NCBI GenBank assembly: GCA_017622135.1
Contig: JAGARR010000043.1
Location: forward strand, 1-42,403
Origin: Spirochaetaceae bacterium
GTDB taxonomy: Bacteria; Spirochaetota; Spirochaetia; Treponematales; Treponemataceae
DNA length: 42,403 nt
Reading direction: 5' to 3'
Program-made: the position numbers and the translations under genes
In this document: positions 17,110-24,749 of the stretch, one piece after another
Position numbering within the stretch: the first letter of the stretch is position 1
How the letters are laid out: each line of letters starts with the position of its first letter
Notes under the pieces: model-generated
The model's input: only the letters and a program-made list of their open reading frames with translations
What the model was told of the DNA's origin: nothing
The model's database searches: none

Positions 17110-17574
17110 ATGACACGGATTTTGTTTGTGTGCCACGGGAATATCTGCCGTTCAACCATGGCGGAATTTGTTATGAAGGATTTGGTGAAGAAGGCTGGCT
17201 TGTCCGACAAGTTTTTTATCGACTCTGCAGGTACCAGCAGCGAGGAGGAGGGCCACGGGGTGCATCCTGGCACGGTGGTGAAGCTGCGGGCGGTGGGTGT
17301 GCCGGTGGGAAGCCATGTGGCCCGAAAGATTACCCAGGAGGATTTTCAGAATTTCGACTACATCATCGGTATGGATGATGCCAATATGCGGAATTTGGAG
17401 CGTATGTCAAATCCTTCAATTTGGGGGAAATTCTCAAAGCTATTGTCCTACGTGGGAATTTCCGATGATATAGCTGACCCCTGGTACACAGGAAATTTTG
17501 ACGAGACCTATGAGGATGTCTCGTCGGGCTGTCGGGCGCTGCTGCAGCAGTTGAAGTACCGCAAGGATTCGTAG
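17110..17574 (+). CDS. Low-molecular-weight protein-tyrosine phosphatase
   Basis: A 154-residue phosphatase with the P-loop CHGNICRS (Cys8, Arg14) and the general acid Asp123 in DIADPWY, so the active site is complete. It would dephosphorylate phosphotyrosine or arsenate-like substrates. I prefer ATG 17110, which puts the P-loop at its usual place and has TGGAG upstream; 17083 is an alternative. A TATAAT at 17060-17065 is a likely -10. It lies upstream of cheR, from which it is separated by a promoter. Confidence 0.93.
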   Translation: MTRILFVCHGNICRSTMAEFVMKDLVKKAGLSDKFFIDSAGTSSEEEGHGVHPGTVVKLRAVGVPVGSHVARKITQEDFQNFDYIIGMDDANMRNLERMSNPSIWGKFSKLLSYVGISDDIADPWYTGNFDETYEDVSSGCRALLQQLKYRKDS

Positions 17575-17607
17575 AATCTTGTAATTCTGTACAGATGGAG
17601 TTTTGGC

Positions 17608-17636
17608 TTTACATATTTTTGTAACGGCTATAAAAT
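17608..17636 (+). promoter_or_regulatory. Promoter giving a leaderless cheR mRNA
   Basis: TTTACA (17608-17613), a 17-bp spacer and TAAAAT (17631-17636) end six bases before the cheR ATG. No convincing Shine-Dalgarno lies in between. Confidence 0.6.
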
Positions 17637-17642
17637 GAGAGT

Positions 17643-18458
17643 ATGAGTGAACTTCTTACCAATGCTGAATTCGATTTGTTCCGTAAGGTGATTTATGCAG
17701 AGAGTGGCATAACTTTTTCCGAAACCAACCGGTCCATTCTGGACAGCCGTCTGAAGGAGCGTCTTCGTGACAAGGGAATGTCTGCTGTTCAGGATTACTA
17801 CAATCTGATTACGTCCAACAAGGAGGAGATGAAGCTGCTGTTGGATTCCGTCACGACAAACCTGACCCGCTTTTTCCGCAACCAGCCTCATTTTGATGCC
17901 TTCCAGCACTATGTCATTCCCCATCTGATGGAGCAGAAGAAGAGTTCTCCTGATAAGAAGATTCGTATTTGGAGCGCCGGTTGCTCCACTGGTGAGGAGC
18001 CCTATACCATCGCCATGATTCTGAAGGATATCCTTCCTCCTCCCTACAGCTTCGAGATTATGGCTTCCGACATCTCCCTGAAGTCACTGATGGTGGGAAA
18101 GCAGGGGTTCTATCCAGAGTCCCGCATTACCGGCGTGCCGGACAAGTACCTGCACCGCTTCTTTACCAAGACACCTGAGGGCTATCAGGTGAACGCTGAT
18201 GTCATGAGCGCCATTCGCTTCGACTACCACAACCTGAAGCACATGCCCTCAACACGGAACCTGGACATTGTGTTCTGCCGAAACGTGCTGATTTATTTTG
18301 ACGAGGCCGCACAGTTGGAGGTGATCAACCATTTCTGGGATGCCATGGCACCCCACTCCTATCTGTATATTGGACATTCTGAGTCACTGTTCGGCATGAG
18401 GACAAAATTTGAATTCCTCAAGACGGACTGGGCTTGTTTATATCAGAAAAATATTTAG
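17643..18458 (+). CDS. cheR: Chemotaxis protein methyltransferase CheR
   Basis: A 271-residue enzyme that methylates glutamates of chemoreceptors with S-adenosylmethionine. An N-terminal helical domain (1-75) is followed by the methyltransferase domain with VTTNLTRFFRN, the SAM motif SAGCSTGEEPYTIAM and FCRNVLIYFD. Length is typical. The start is fixed by the N-terminal alignment and by the promoter six bases upstream. cheB follows after 25 bp, making an adaptation pair for the two receptors in this window and elsewhere. Confidence 0.96.
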   Translation: MSELLTNAEFDLFRKVIYAESGITFSETNRSILDSRLKERLRDKGMSAVQDYYNLITSNKEEMKLLLDSVTTNLTRFFRNQPHFDAFQHYVIPHLMEQKKSSPDKKIRIWSAGCSTGEEPYTIAMILKDILPPPYSFEIMASDISLKSLMVGKQGFYPESRITGVPDKYLHRFFTKTPEGYQVNADVMSAIRFDYHNLKHMPSTRNLDIVFCRNVLIYFDEAAQLEVINHFWDAMAPHSYLYIGHSESLFGMRTKFEFLKTDWACLYQKNI

Positions 18459-18483
18459 TTTGATTCAATAACTTGGAGAGACC

Positions 18484-19680
18484 ATGGATTCGTCTGATGT
18501 CAGAGTTCTTATTGTGGATGATTCTGCATTGATGCGGAATCTCATATCCAAAATCATAGAACAAACCCCCGGCCTTGTGATTGCAGGCAAGGCTATGAAC
18601 GGTGAATTTGCCCTGGAGCATATTCCGGGATGCCGTCCTGATGTCATTGTGCTGGACATTGAGATGCCTGTGATGAATGGGCTGGAATTCTTGATGGAGA
18701 AGAAGCGGCGGGGCATTGATATTCCGGTTATTATGCTTTCTAGCCTTACCACGGAGGGGGCGGCTGTCACCATGCAGTGTCTCGAGCTGGGGGCCAGTGA
18801 CTTTTTGACAAAGCCGGGGGGCTCCGGTCTTTCCGATTTGTCCTCCACTGCAAACCATTTGGCCGAGCTGCTGATTTCCTACGGTGGGACCTATGCTAAA
18901 AGCAAGGGGAGGAAGATTACGCCTCCAAAGAGGGTTAATGGGTTCCTTGCTTCCGCCTTAAGGAAAAATGATGAGGAAAGGGGGGCTCCCGCCGTCTCTC
19001 ACGAGTCAAGGCCGGCGGCGCCTGCTGCCTACAGCTCCATATTCTCTACAGTGCGCCAGACAAAGCAGCCGGTGGTGGTCAAGCCCTTGCGGGAGCCGGG
19101 CCGGATTGAGATTATTGCCATCGGCATTTCCACTGGTGGACCCAATGCCCTACGGGAGGTGTTCAGCAAGATTGATCCCAGTCTCAAGCAGCCCATTCTT
19201 GTGGTGCAGCACATGCCCGCCGGTTTTACTGAGGAATTTGCCAACAGTCTCAACAACATCTGCCCCCTGGAGGTGAAGGAGGCAAAGGATGGAGACTTGG
19301 TGAAGGGGGGACGCATTCTCATTGCACCCGGCAATTACCATATTTATGTGGAGCGGAAGTCCTTGGCTACAGTTGTGCGTTTGTCGGACGCCCCGCAACG
19401 GAATGGCCACCGTCCCTCGGCGGACGTGCTTTTTGAGTCTGTGGCCGAGCAGTATCAGAATAGGGCGCTGGGGGTCATCATGACGGGCATGGGCAACGAT
19501 GGAGCCGCCCAGCTGGCGGAGATGCGGCGGCAGGGAGCCCATACCCTTGGTCAGGATGAGCAGTCCTGCATTGTGTATGGTATGCCCAAGGTAGCCTTTG
19601 AGCTGGGGGCCGTTCAGAAGCAGGTTTCCCTGCAGGATATGGCCCATGAAATCAGCAAACTGGCAAACCAGTATCAATAA
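18484..19680 (+). CDS. cheB: Chemotaxis response regulator protein-glutamate methylesterase CheB
   Basis: A 398-residue two-domain enzyme that removes receptor methyl groups. The receiver domain (1-125) has DD at 12-13, the phosphorylated Asp58 in VLDIEMP and the Lys in LTKPGG. After a variable Pro/Ala/Lys linker the esterase domain carries Ser216 (GISTGGP), His243 (QHMPAGF) and Asp339 (TGMGNDGA), a complete triad. TTGGAGAG precedes the ATG. Its stop is one base from the stop of the convergent rseC-like gene, with no terminator between them. Confidence 0.97.
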   Translation: MDSSDVRVLIVDDSALMRNLISKIIEQTPGLVIAGKAMNGEFALEHIPGCRPDVIVLDIEMPVMNGLEFLMEKKRRGIDIPVIMLSSLTTEGAAVTMQCLELGASDFLTKPGGSGLSDLSSTANHLAELLISYGGTYAKSKGRKITPPKRVNGFLASALRKNDEERGAPAVSHESRPAAPAAYSSIFSTVRQTKQPVVVKPLREPGRIEIIAIGISTGGPNALREVFSKIDPSLKQPILVVQHMPAGFTEEFANSLNNICPLEVKEAKDGDLVKGGRILIAPGNYHIYVERKSLATVVRLSDAPQRNGHRPSADVLFESVAEQYQNRALGVIMTGMGNDGAAQLAEMRRQGAHTLGQDEQSCIVYGMPKVAFELGAVQKQVSLQDMAHEISKLANQYQ

Positions 19681-19681
19681 C

Positions 19682-20131
19682 CTATAGGAGACAGCCTTCG
19701 ATTTTTGGGTGATAGTCGTGGATGATGGCAGTCACCTGTGGTTTTGTCAATTTCAGCAAGGTTTTTGACAGGATGAAGATGATGAGGGTGGTGAGAATCA
19801 GCATGAGCAGGACTCCACCTGCCCGCATCGCTTCTGTGGGTTCTCTTCCCAAGGCTGTGGCCAAGGGAGCCGCCAGAAAGAAGCCTGCCACGGCTCCCAG
19901 GATGGGTAGTAGCAGGGAGAAGATGCCCTGGGCCAGCTGGATGGAGGCGCGGGCCTCGATTTTCACCACGTCTCCCGGGTGCAGGTCCAGGTTATGGGGA
20001 TTCGTGGCCAGGAAGGGTGTTCCTCGCTTGGCGCAGGTGGGGCTGTTGCAGTTGATGCAGGTGTCGCTCAGCAGGGGTATGACCGAAGCAATCCCGTCCT
20101 TGTAGCTTACAATACATCCTTTGTCACGCAT
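19682..20131 (-). CDS. RseC/MucC-family SoxR-reducing-system protein
   Basis: A 149-residue membrane protein. The N-terminal part has C-x2-C-x4-C (CINCNSPTC) and PHNLDLHPGDVVKIE, followed by two helices (SLLLPILGAVAGFFLA and LLMLILTTLIIFIL), the RseC_MucC layout. Family members act with Rnf-type electron transfer or sigma-E control; no rnf gene is adjacent here. Its start overlaps the TPR gene's stop by eight bases, and it is the last gene of a three-gene minus-strand unit. Confidence 0.85.
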   Translation of the reverse strand: MRDKGCIVSYKDGIASVIPLLSDTCINCNSPTCAKRGTPFLATNPHNLDLHPGDVVKIEARASIQLAQGIFSLLLPILGAVAGFFLAAPLATALGREPTEAMRAGGVLLMLILTTLIIFILSKTLLKLTKPQVTAIIHDYHPKIEGCLL

Positions 20132-20657
20132 AGTAGTCTCCCTGTTTGATGGATTTGAGCCGTGCGTCGCATTCAGCGGCAGCGATGGTATTTCCCAGCT
20201 CCTGGTAGGTGTCCCTGAGATTGTACACCGCGTCGTAGTAGTTTGGGTCTATAGTGACTGCGTGCTCGAAAGCTTCGCAGGCACTCTCATAGTCCCCCTC
20301 TGTAAAGTATATCACTCCGCTGTTGTTCCACAAATGGGCGTTCCGCATGTTTATTTCCAAGCCCTGGGCACAGAAGGTGAGGGCCTCCTGATGCTCTCCC
20401 AAGAGAAAGCAGATGTGGGCCAGGGTTTCTATGATATCCGGATCCTCGCTGTTGATTTTGTAGGCGGTGAGCAATGCGTCCTTGGACAACTGCATCATGC
20501 CGGCATCACGGTAGGTGATGCCTAGGTTGTACCACAGTAATACATTGTCCCTGGCCATGGTGATGGCTCGTTTGAAGCAGGCTATAGCCTCCACGTACTC
20601 CCCATGGGAGGCCAGCTCGATGGCCTGATGATTCAGTGACTCAGGGTTTTCTCTCAT
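20124..20657 (-). CDS. Tetratricopeptide repeat protein
   Basis: A 177-residue soluble protein made almost wholly of four to five TPR units, for example YVEAIACFKRAITMARDNV, NVLLWYNLGITYRDAG and YESACEAFEHAVTIDPNYY. TPRs form a helical scaffold for protein binding; no catalytic domain or signal peptide is present. It lies 16 bp after the polyprenyl synthase gene and overlaps the rseC-like gene, so all three are probably cotranscribed. Its partner is unknown. Confidence 0.88.
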   Translation of the reverse strand: MRENPESLNHQAIELASHGEYVEAIACFKRAITMARDNVLLWYNLGITYRDAGMMQLSKDALLTAYKINSEDPDIIETLAHICFLLGEHQEALTFCAQGLEINMRNAHLWNNSGVIYFTEGDYESACEAFEHAVTIDPNYYDAVYNLRDTYQELGNTIAAAECDARLKSIKQGDYYA

Positions 20658-20673
20658 GTTTTTTCCTTAAAAC

Positions 20674-21732
20674 TCACCCTATGGCAGCCTTCAGCATGTT
20701 GGTGAACAGGGCAGTAATCTTTTGTGCCGCAGGGGTGCCTGGATACAGTTCCTCCACTCGCTGGCAGGCGGTGTGGATCAGCTGGTGGGCGTGCTTGGAG
20801 GCAGTCTCCAGTGCACCACTTTCTGTGACCAAGGTGATGGCCTGCTCCACTGCGGGGGAGTCCACACCCTGCAGGCGGGCACGGGTAAAGTGGTCCGTGA
20901 GACGCTCCAAGTCCTGGGGATTGTGCTGCAGGTGCAGGAGAATGGGAAGGCTTTTCTTGCCCTCCACAATGTCGTCCCCCCGCTTCTTGCCCACGTTGCC
21001 GGTGGTGAGGTTGATGACATCGTCCAGCACCTGGAATCCGATGCCGATGTCTGATGCTACCCGACCCATTTCCTGGGCCTGGGCTTCCGTACCGCCGCCT
21101 GCAATGATGCCCACCTGGGCTGCAAGAGAGGCCAGGGTGCCGGTCTTCATGCGTACCATGGCGGTGTACTCCTCTTGTGTGGGGAGGGTCTCGTTGTTCC
21201 GGTGCCAGGAGATGTCCATGGCCTGGCCAAGATGGAGGCGGCGGAGCTCCTGGTGGTAGAGCTTGTTCAGCAAAAGCTGTGTCTCCAGATTCAAGTCAGT
21301 CTTCTGAATGCAGGAGGGGGCCACAAAGTAGAGCCAGGCACCTGCGTTCAGGGCTGTGTCCAGGCCATAGGCAATGTGGGCGGCAGGGGCTCCCCGTCGG
21401 GTGTCGGCGGCATCCTCGATATCGTCATGGATGAGGCTGGCGGTGTGAACGAACTCAACCAGGGGAGTCAGCTGGAATGCGGTTTCCGGTGCTTCCTCCG
21501 TTCCTGTCACGGCCTGGGCACAGAGCACCAGCAGCAGGGGCCGCCAGCGCTTTCCACCCAAATGCATCAGGCGGGTGCAGGGGGCCAGAAGTGATTCTAT
21601 ATGGCTGGACTTGACAGCCGGGGAAAGCTGGCCAAAGGTAGGCTGAGACCACTCTGAGGTTGGTGTGTCAGGCAGGGCCTTCTCCAGTATCAGCTCAATT
21701 TTCTGTAGCTCATGGGTAAAATCGTATTCCAT
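20674..21732 (-). CDS. Polyprenyl (isoprenyl diphosphate) synthase family protein
   Basis: A 352-residue prenyltransferase that elongates allylic diphosphates with isopentenyl diphosphate. The first Asp-rich motif is LIHDDIEDAADTRRG and the second is GFQVLDDVINL with KKRGDDIVEGKKS after it; GGKRWRP matches the substrate-binding GGKR-RP. The product chain length cannot be told. I use ATG 21732: an extended -10 ends eight bases upstream and no Shine-Dalgarno exists. A TTG at 21807 would add 25 residues with no family match. First gene of the unit with the TPR and rseC-like genes. Confidence 0.9.
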   Translation of the reverse strand: MEYDFTHELQKIELILEKALPDTPTSEWSQPTFGQLSPAVKSSHIESLLAPCTRLMHLGGKRWRPLLLVLCAQAVTGTEEAPETAFQLTPLVEFVHTASLIHDDIEDAADTRRGAPAAHIAYGLDTALNAGAWLYFVAPSCIQKTDLNLETQLLLNKLYHQELRRLHLGQAMDISWHRNNETLPTQEEYTAMVRMKTGTLASLAAQVGIIAGGGTEAQAQEMGRVASDIGIGFQVLDDVINLTTGNVGKKRGDDIVEGKKSLPILLHLQHNPQDLERLTDHFTRARLQGVDSPAVEQAITLVTESGALETASKHAHQLIHTACQRVEELYPGTPAAQKITALFTNMLKAAIG

Positions 21733-21740
21733 AGGAAGGA

Positions 21741-21769
21741 ATTGTATCAGAATTTGGCTTTTCTGAAAA
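21741..21769 (-). promoter_or_regulatory. Extended -10 promoter of the polyprenyl synthase gene
   Basis: On the minus strand TTTTCA, a 17-bp spacer and TGATACAAT (extended -10) end eight bases before ATG 21732. The transcript would be leaderless or have a leader of one or two bases. Confidence 0.5.
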
Positions 21770-21880
21770 CCATGCACGAAAGCAATGTGGTTGATTATCC
21801 TGCCCAACTCCTGTAGTATGGGGAATGTTTTTTGGTGCTGGAGATTGCAGTGGAATCTGCAATTGTTTCAGGTAATCAGA

Positions 21881-22510
21881 ATGGTGAATTCTGCCGATAA
21901 TCTGTTTCGTATGGCTGCAAACAGTTATGAAAAGCCGGATTACTGGTCAAAGAAGGCCTTTTCGGAGGGCTATCCGGCCAGATCAGTGTATAAACTCAAG
22001 GAGCTTGATGAGAAATTCGGTCTTCTGAAGAAGAATTACTCTGTCCTTGATTTGGGGGCGGCACCGGGCAGCTGGACGGTCTTTGCCCTCAGAACACTGA
22101 ACGGTACCGGTCATCTCACCTCCATTGACTTGAAGCCCCTTGCAAAGGATGTAGTGGGAAGCAATCTCACCTTCATTCAGGGGGATTTGTATGATGAGGC
22201 GGTTCGTGTTCAGGCGCGGGACTTAGGTCCCTATGACTCGGTAATCTGTGACGCAGCCCCACCCACCACCGGAAACAGGACGGTGGATACGGCTCGTTCC
22301 ACAGGCTTGGTGGAGCTGGCCATCTTTTACGCCCAGACGATGTTGAAGCCGGGGGGTAATTTTGTTGTGAAGATTTTTCAAGGAGGCGACCAGCAGCAGC
22401 TGCTGAAGTCCATGCGGCAGATTTTTACCACTGCCCGGGGCTTCAAGCCAGAGGCTTGTCGTACCGAGTCCTTCGAAACATACTTGGTGGGACTGGATAA
22501 AAAGGGTTAG
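21881..22510 (+). CDS. rlmE: 23S rRNA 2'-O-methyltransferase RlmE (FtsJ/RrmJ)
   Basis: A methyltransferase of about 209 residues that modifies a uridine of the ribosomal A loop. The K-D-K-E tetrad can be placed: Lys in the RSVYKL region, Asp in CDAAPP, Lys in VVKIFQG and Glu in CRTESFETYLVG. The SAM motif is LDLGAAPGSW. I choose ATG 21881, which gives the usual length; ATG 21911 (199 residues) is equally possible and has GATAAT nine bases upstream. The frame extends to 21785 without family support. The peptidase gene follows nine bases later. Confidence 0.92.
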   Translation: MVNSADNLFRMAANSYEKPDYWSKKAFSEGYPARSVYKLKELDEKFGLLKKNYSVLDLGAAPGSWTVFALRTLNGTGHLTSIDLKPLAKDVVGSNLTFIQGDLYDEAVRVQARDLGPYDSVICDAAPPTTGNRTVDTARSTGLVELAIFYAQTMLKPGGNFVVKIFQGGDQQQLLKSMRQIFTTARGFKPEACRTESFETYLVGLDKKG

Positions 22511-22519
22511 GCGGATTGT

Positions 22520-23479
22520 ATGAAGAATAGACTGGTGATTAAATATCTCGTGATTGGCTGTGGCCTTCTGGCAGCTTTTGGTGGAGGCGTGTTGTTGTAT
22601 CCTATGGTGGAGCCTCAGATTGTGGCTGGCCAGGGTGGGTATGACAGTCCTGTTCTTCCCCTGCTGGCCAGTGCGGAGAGTTTTCCCTTTGCGGAGGAGG
22701 CCCTCGTTCCCGGTGTGGAGGAGGCTATGGAGGATGTCAGTCCGGCCCTTTCCTATACCGCCTACCGAATTAAAAAAGGTGATATGATCGGTGTCATCGC
22801 CGAGGAATTTAACCTGACCCAAGATACCCTCATCAGCGTGAACAATATCAGAAAGACACGGTTGATTCAGCCGGGCCAGTATTTGAAAATTCCCTCCATG
22901 CCTGGAATCCTCTACACCGTCCGTGAGGATGGGGAGACCTTGGGGAGCATTGCAAAGAAGTACGAGATTTCAGGGGACAAGTGTGCTCAGGTGAACAACC
23001 TTGCCTTGGAGACGGCTCTTTCTGCCGGAACCACCCTCTTCCTACCTGACGCGGAGATGGATTGGGTGACACGCCAGGAGATCAACGGCGACTTGTTCCA
23101 GAGACCAATCAAGGGCCGCTATTATTTCTCCTCATACTTTGGCTGGCGGAAGAATCCCTTTACCGGTGCCCGCACCTACCATGGCGGCATCGACATGGCA
23201 GCCAACACTGGCACTGCAGTATATGCGGCCCTGGAGGGAACGGTCATTGAGGCGGGCTACAACAACACCTACGGAAACTACGTGGTCATCCGGCACCATT
23301 CTGGCTACCAGACCCTGTACGGCCACCTGAACACCATCAATACGAAGCGGGGCCGCTATGTCTATACCAACACAAAGATTGGTACCGTGGGCAGTACCGG
23401 CATGAGTACTGGTCCCCACCTGCACTTCGCCGTCTACAAGAACGGAAAAGGGGTCAATCCTCAGAATCTATGGAATTAA
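22520..23479 (+). CDS. LysM-containing M23 family metallopeptidase
   Basis: A 319-residue cell-envelope protein. An N-terminal signal anchor (YLVIGCGLLAAFGGGVLLYP) is followed by two LysM peptidoglycan-binding domains (about 80-125 with YRIKKGDMIGVIAEEFN, and 130-175 with YTVREDGETLGSIAKKYE). The M23 domain fills 205-319, with zinc ligands in YHGGIDMA and GPHLHFAV. All zinc ligands are present, so it should cut peptidoglycan peptides rather than merely bind. The start follows AGGCGG. It may be cotranscribed with rlmE. No terminator is evident in the decayed DNA that follows. Confidence 0.94.
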   Translation: MKNRLVIKYLVIGCGLLAAFGGGVLLYPMVEPQIVAGQGGYDSPVLPLLASAESFPFAEEALVPGVEEAMEDVSPALSYTAYRIKKGDMIGVIAEEFNLTQDTLISVNNIRKTRLIQPGQYLKIPSMPGILYTVREDGETLGSIAKKYEISGDKCAQVNNLALETALSAGTTLFLPDAEMDWVTRQEINGDLFQRPIKGRYYFSSYFGWRKNPFTGARTYHGGIDMAANTGTAVYAALEGTVIEAGYNNTYGNYVVIRHHSGYQTLYGHLNTINTKRGRYVYTNTKIGTVGSTGMSTGPHLHFAVYKNGKGVNPQNLWN

Positions 23480-23517
23480 GGTTGGCGTTCACCTTTTTGC
23501 TGTGATACACTGTTTCT

Positions 23518-23586
23518 ATGAATCTAAAGCACCTGTCGTGGTTCATAGAGCTGGCTAAAAACAAGTGCTTTACCAAGACTGCCTAG
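23518..23586 (+). pseudogene. LysR-family regulator remnant (22 N-terminal codons)
   Basis: The frame MNLKHLSWFIELAKNK... ...CFTKTA then TAG matches the first helices of LysR-type regulators, where A-E-E-L and the recognition helix would follow. After the stop no further LysR coding is visible in any frame. A -10 TACACT (23506-23511) with TTGGCG 18 bp upstream lies six bases before the ATG, so the promoter survives. This looks like the stump left by a deletion or insertion. Confidence 0.7.
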
Positions 23587-23668
23587 CGGGAGGATTTGGC
23601 TTGAGAGGAAGTTGACTACAATCAGCACCTTCCTGCGGCTTCGCCGGAGCCTGGAGCCGCCAATTCCA

Positions 23669-23776
23669 TCACTTCCACGCAGGACTGGTGAAAGGTAGGC
23701 GCGAGCCCAGAATCCAGGAAAACCGTGGCTTTTCCTGCGTGATGATATGATTCTCATCCCGCAGGAACACGTCCAT
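23669..23776 (-). pseudogene. Possible Rpn/PD-(D/E)XK transposase N-terminal scrap
   Basis: A 35-codon frame starting MDVFLRDENH resembles the N-terminal KNIMDVFLRD-type start of one group of Rpn-family nucleases found in treponemes, then turns into unrelated sequence. The match is short and the assignment is tentative. Confidence 0.3.
23711..23735. repeat. Copy 1 of a short palindromic element
   Basis: ATCCAGGAAAACCGTGGC followed by TTTTCC. The same 24-bp element occurs at 24284-24307 with one or two changes. Arms GGAAAA/TTTTCC. Confidence 0.6.
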
Positions 23777-23949
23777 GATGTTTTTTTAGGAGGGGACACC
23801 CCCTCTACTCGGAAGCGGTCAAGAGGCTGCGATGTCTCGCCGCTTGCTCCTCCTAAAACCTCCCCTTCGCTGGAAGCTACGCACTGCGTGCTTGCTGCGA
23901 GAACCCCAGCACTGCTTAGGGGCTGCCTGCCCCTAAGAACCCCGGTAGG

Positions 23950-24096
23950 TTAAGGTAGCTGGGAAGCGGCCCTGCGGGCGCTTCTTGTGGTGGTGTTTTT
24001 GGGGAGATTTTCGTCGTGCATCACCCGGGAAAAGATGAAGTCGTCGGTAAAGGTTAGGCGCTCCCACTGTTTTTGTAGCTCTGCTTCTGTCATCAT
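23950..24096 (-). pseudogene. Rpn-family (PD-(D/E)XK) transposase/nuclease, 5' remnant
   Basis: A frame of 48 codons begins MMTEAELQKQWERLTFTDD and continues FIFSRVMHDENLPKN, the conserved start of Rpn/PDDEXK_2 recombination-promoting nucleases, where LTxxDDFxFxKVM is the hallmark. It then runs into low-complexity sequence and stops. GGAGG stands five bases before the first ATG, so the original start is preserved and the rest of the roughly 300-residue gene is lost. A fuller relative of this family lies at the right end of the window. Confidence 0.7.
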
Positions 24097-24215
24097 TGTT
24101 CCTCCGTTGCTTGGGTCTCATATTATATTATTGTGTAAATCTGGCGAAAAAATGCGTTTTTGCGGGGAAAAGTTTGGATTTTTGAAATTCCTCGTAGATA
24201 TTGTCACACGGATTC

Positions 24216-24234
24216 GATTTTGCTACGCAAAATC
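24216..24234. repeat. Perfect 8-3-8 palindrome
   Basis: GATTTTGC-TAC-GCAAAATC, a perfect stem of eight with a three-base loop. Same geometry as the element at 24289-24307. Confidence 0.6.
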
Positions 24235-24283
24235 TGGGAACAAGGGAGGAATTCCCACACTTGATACGCAAGCAATCTGTACC

Positions 24284-24307
24284 ATCCAGGAAAACCGTAG
24301 GTTTTCC
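24284..24307. repeat. Copy 2 of the short palindromic element
   Basis: Contains GGAAAACC-GTA-GGTTTTCC, a perfect 8-3-8 palindrome preceded by ATCCA, matching 23711-23735. Confidence 0.6.
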
Positions 24308-24468
24308 CAAGACCTGTGGCAACTTTTCTCAATTCTTCCGCAGAAACTGGACAAATCGTGGATTCTTTCGTCCCCAACAAAATCCACGACAAAAAGCGAG
24401 GAACGTTAGTTCCGAGCAAATCCGCTTGTTGCTAGAAAGAGCAATCAGCTTCACAGGTGGCGGTGCGT

Positions 24469-24545
24469 CACAGCATAATGCGGGAGCGAGCCACAGCATG
24501 GTGCGGGACTGTGCCACAGCATAATGCAGGAGTACGTCACAGCAT
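24469..24545. repeat. 23-bp tandem repeat, three copies plus a partial
   Basis: Units start at 24469, 24492 and 24515, each CACAGCATAATGCGGGAG-like, with a partial CACAGCAT at 24538. Each unit has a GCAT-A-ATGC dyad or a close variant. It closes the 1.27-kb stretch (23480-24749) that has no intact gene. Confidence 0.85.
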
Positions 24546-24699
24546 TAGGGTTAGCCGGACTGACCACATAAGGTCAGCCAGACTGACTGCTTGGTCTCGA
24601 TTGGGGCGGGGTGGATGCGAGGAGTTGTCTTCTAGTTTCTCGCTTCTGCCTCCTAACCACTGGCAACTAAGCACTAACAACTACCCACTAACCAGGGAG

Positions 24700-24729
24700 T
24701 TGCACACCGTGAAATGAATCCTGTATAAT
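24700..24729 (+). promoter_or_regulatory. Promoter of the DUF2804-like gene
   Basis: A perfect TATAAT (24724-24729) lies 18 bp after TTGCAC (24700-24705). Transcription should start near 24736. Confidence 0.5.
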
Positions 24730-24749
24730 GACCCAATGAGGTTTGTGCA

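Noticed and set aside
24469..24545. CRISPR-like array
   Set aside because: Contiguous 23-bp units with point differences only; no spacers.
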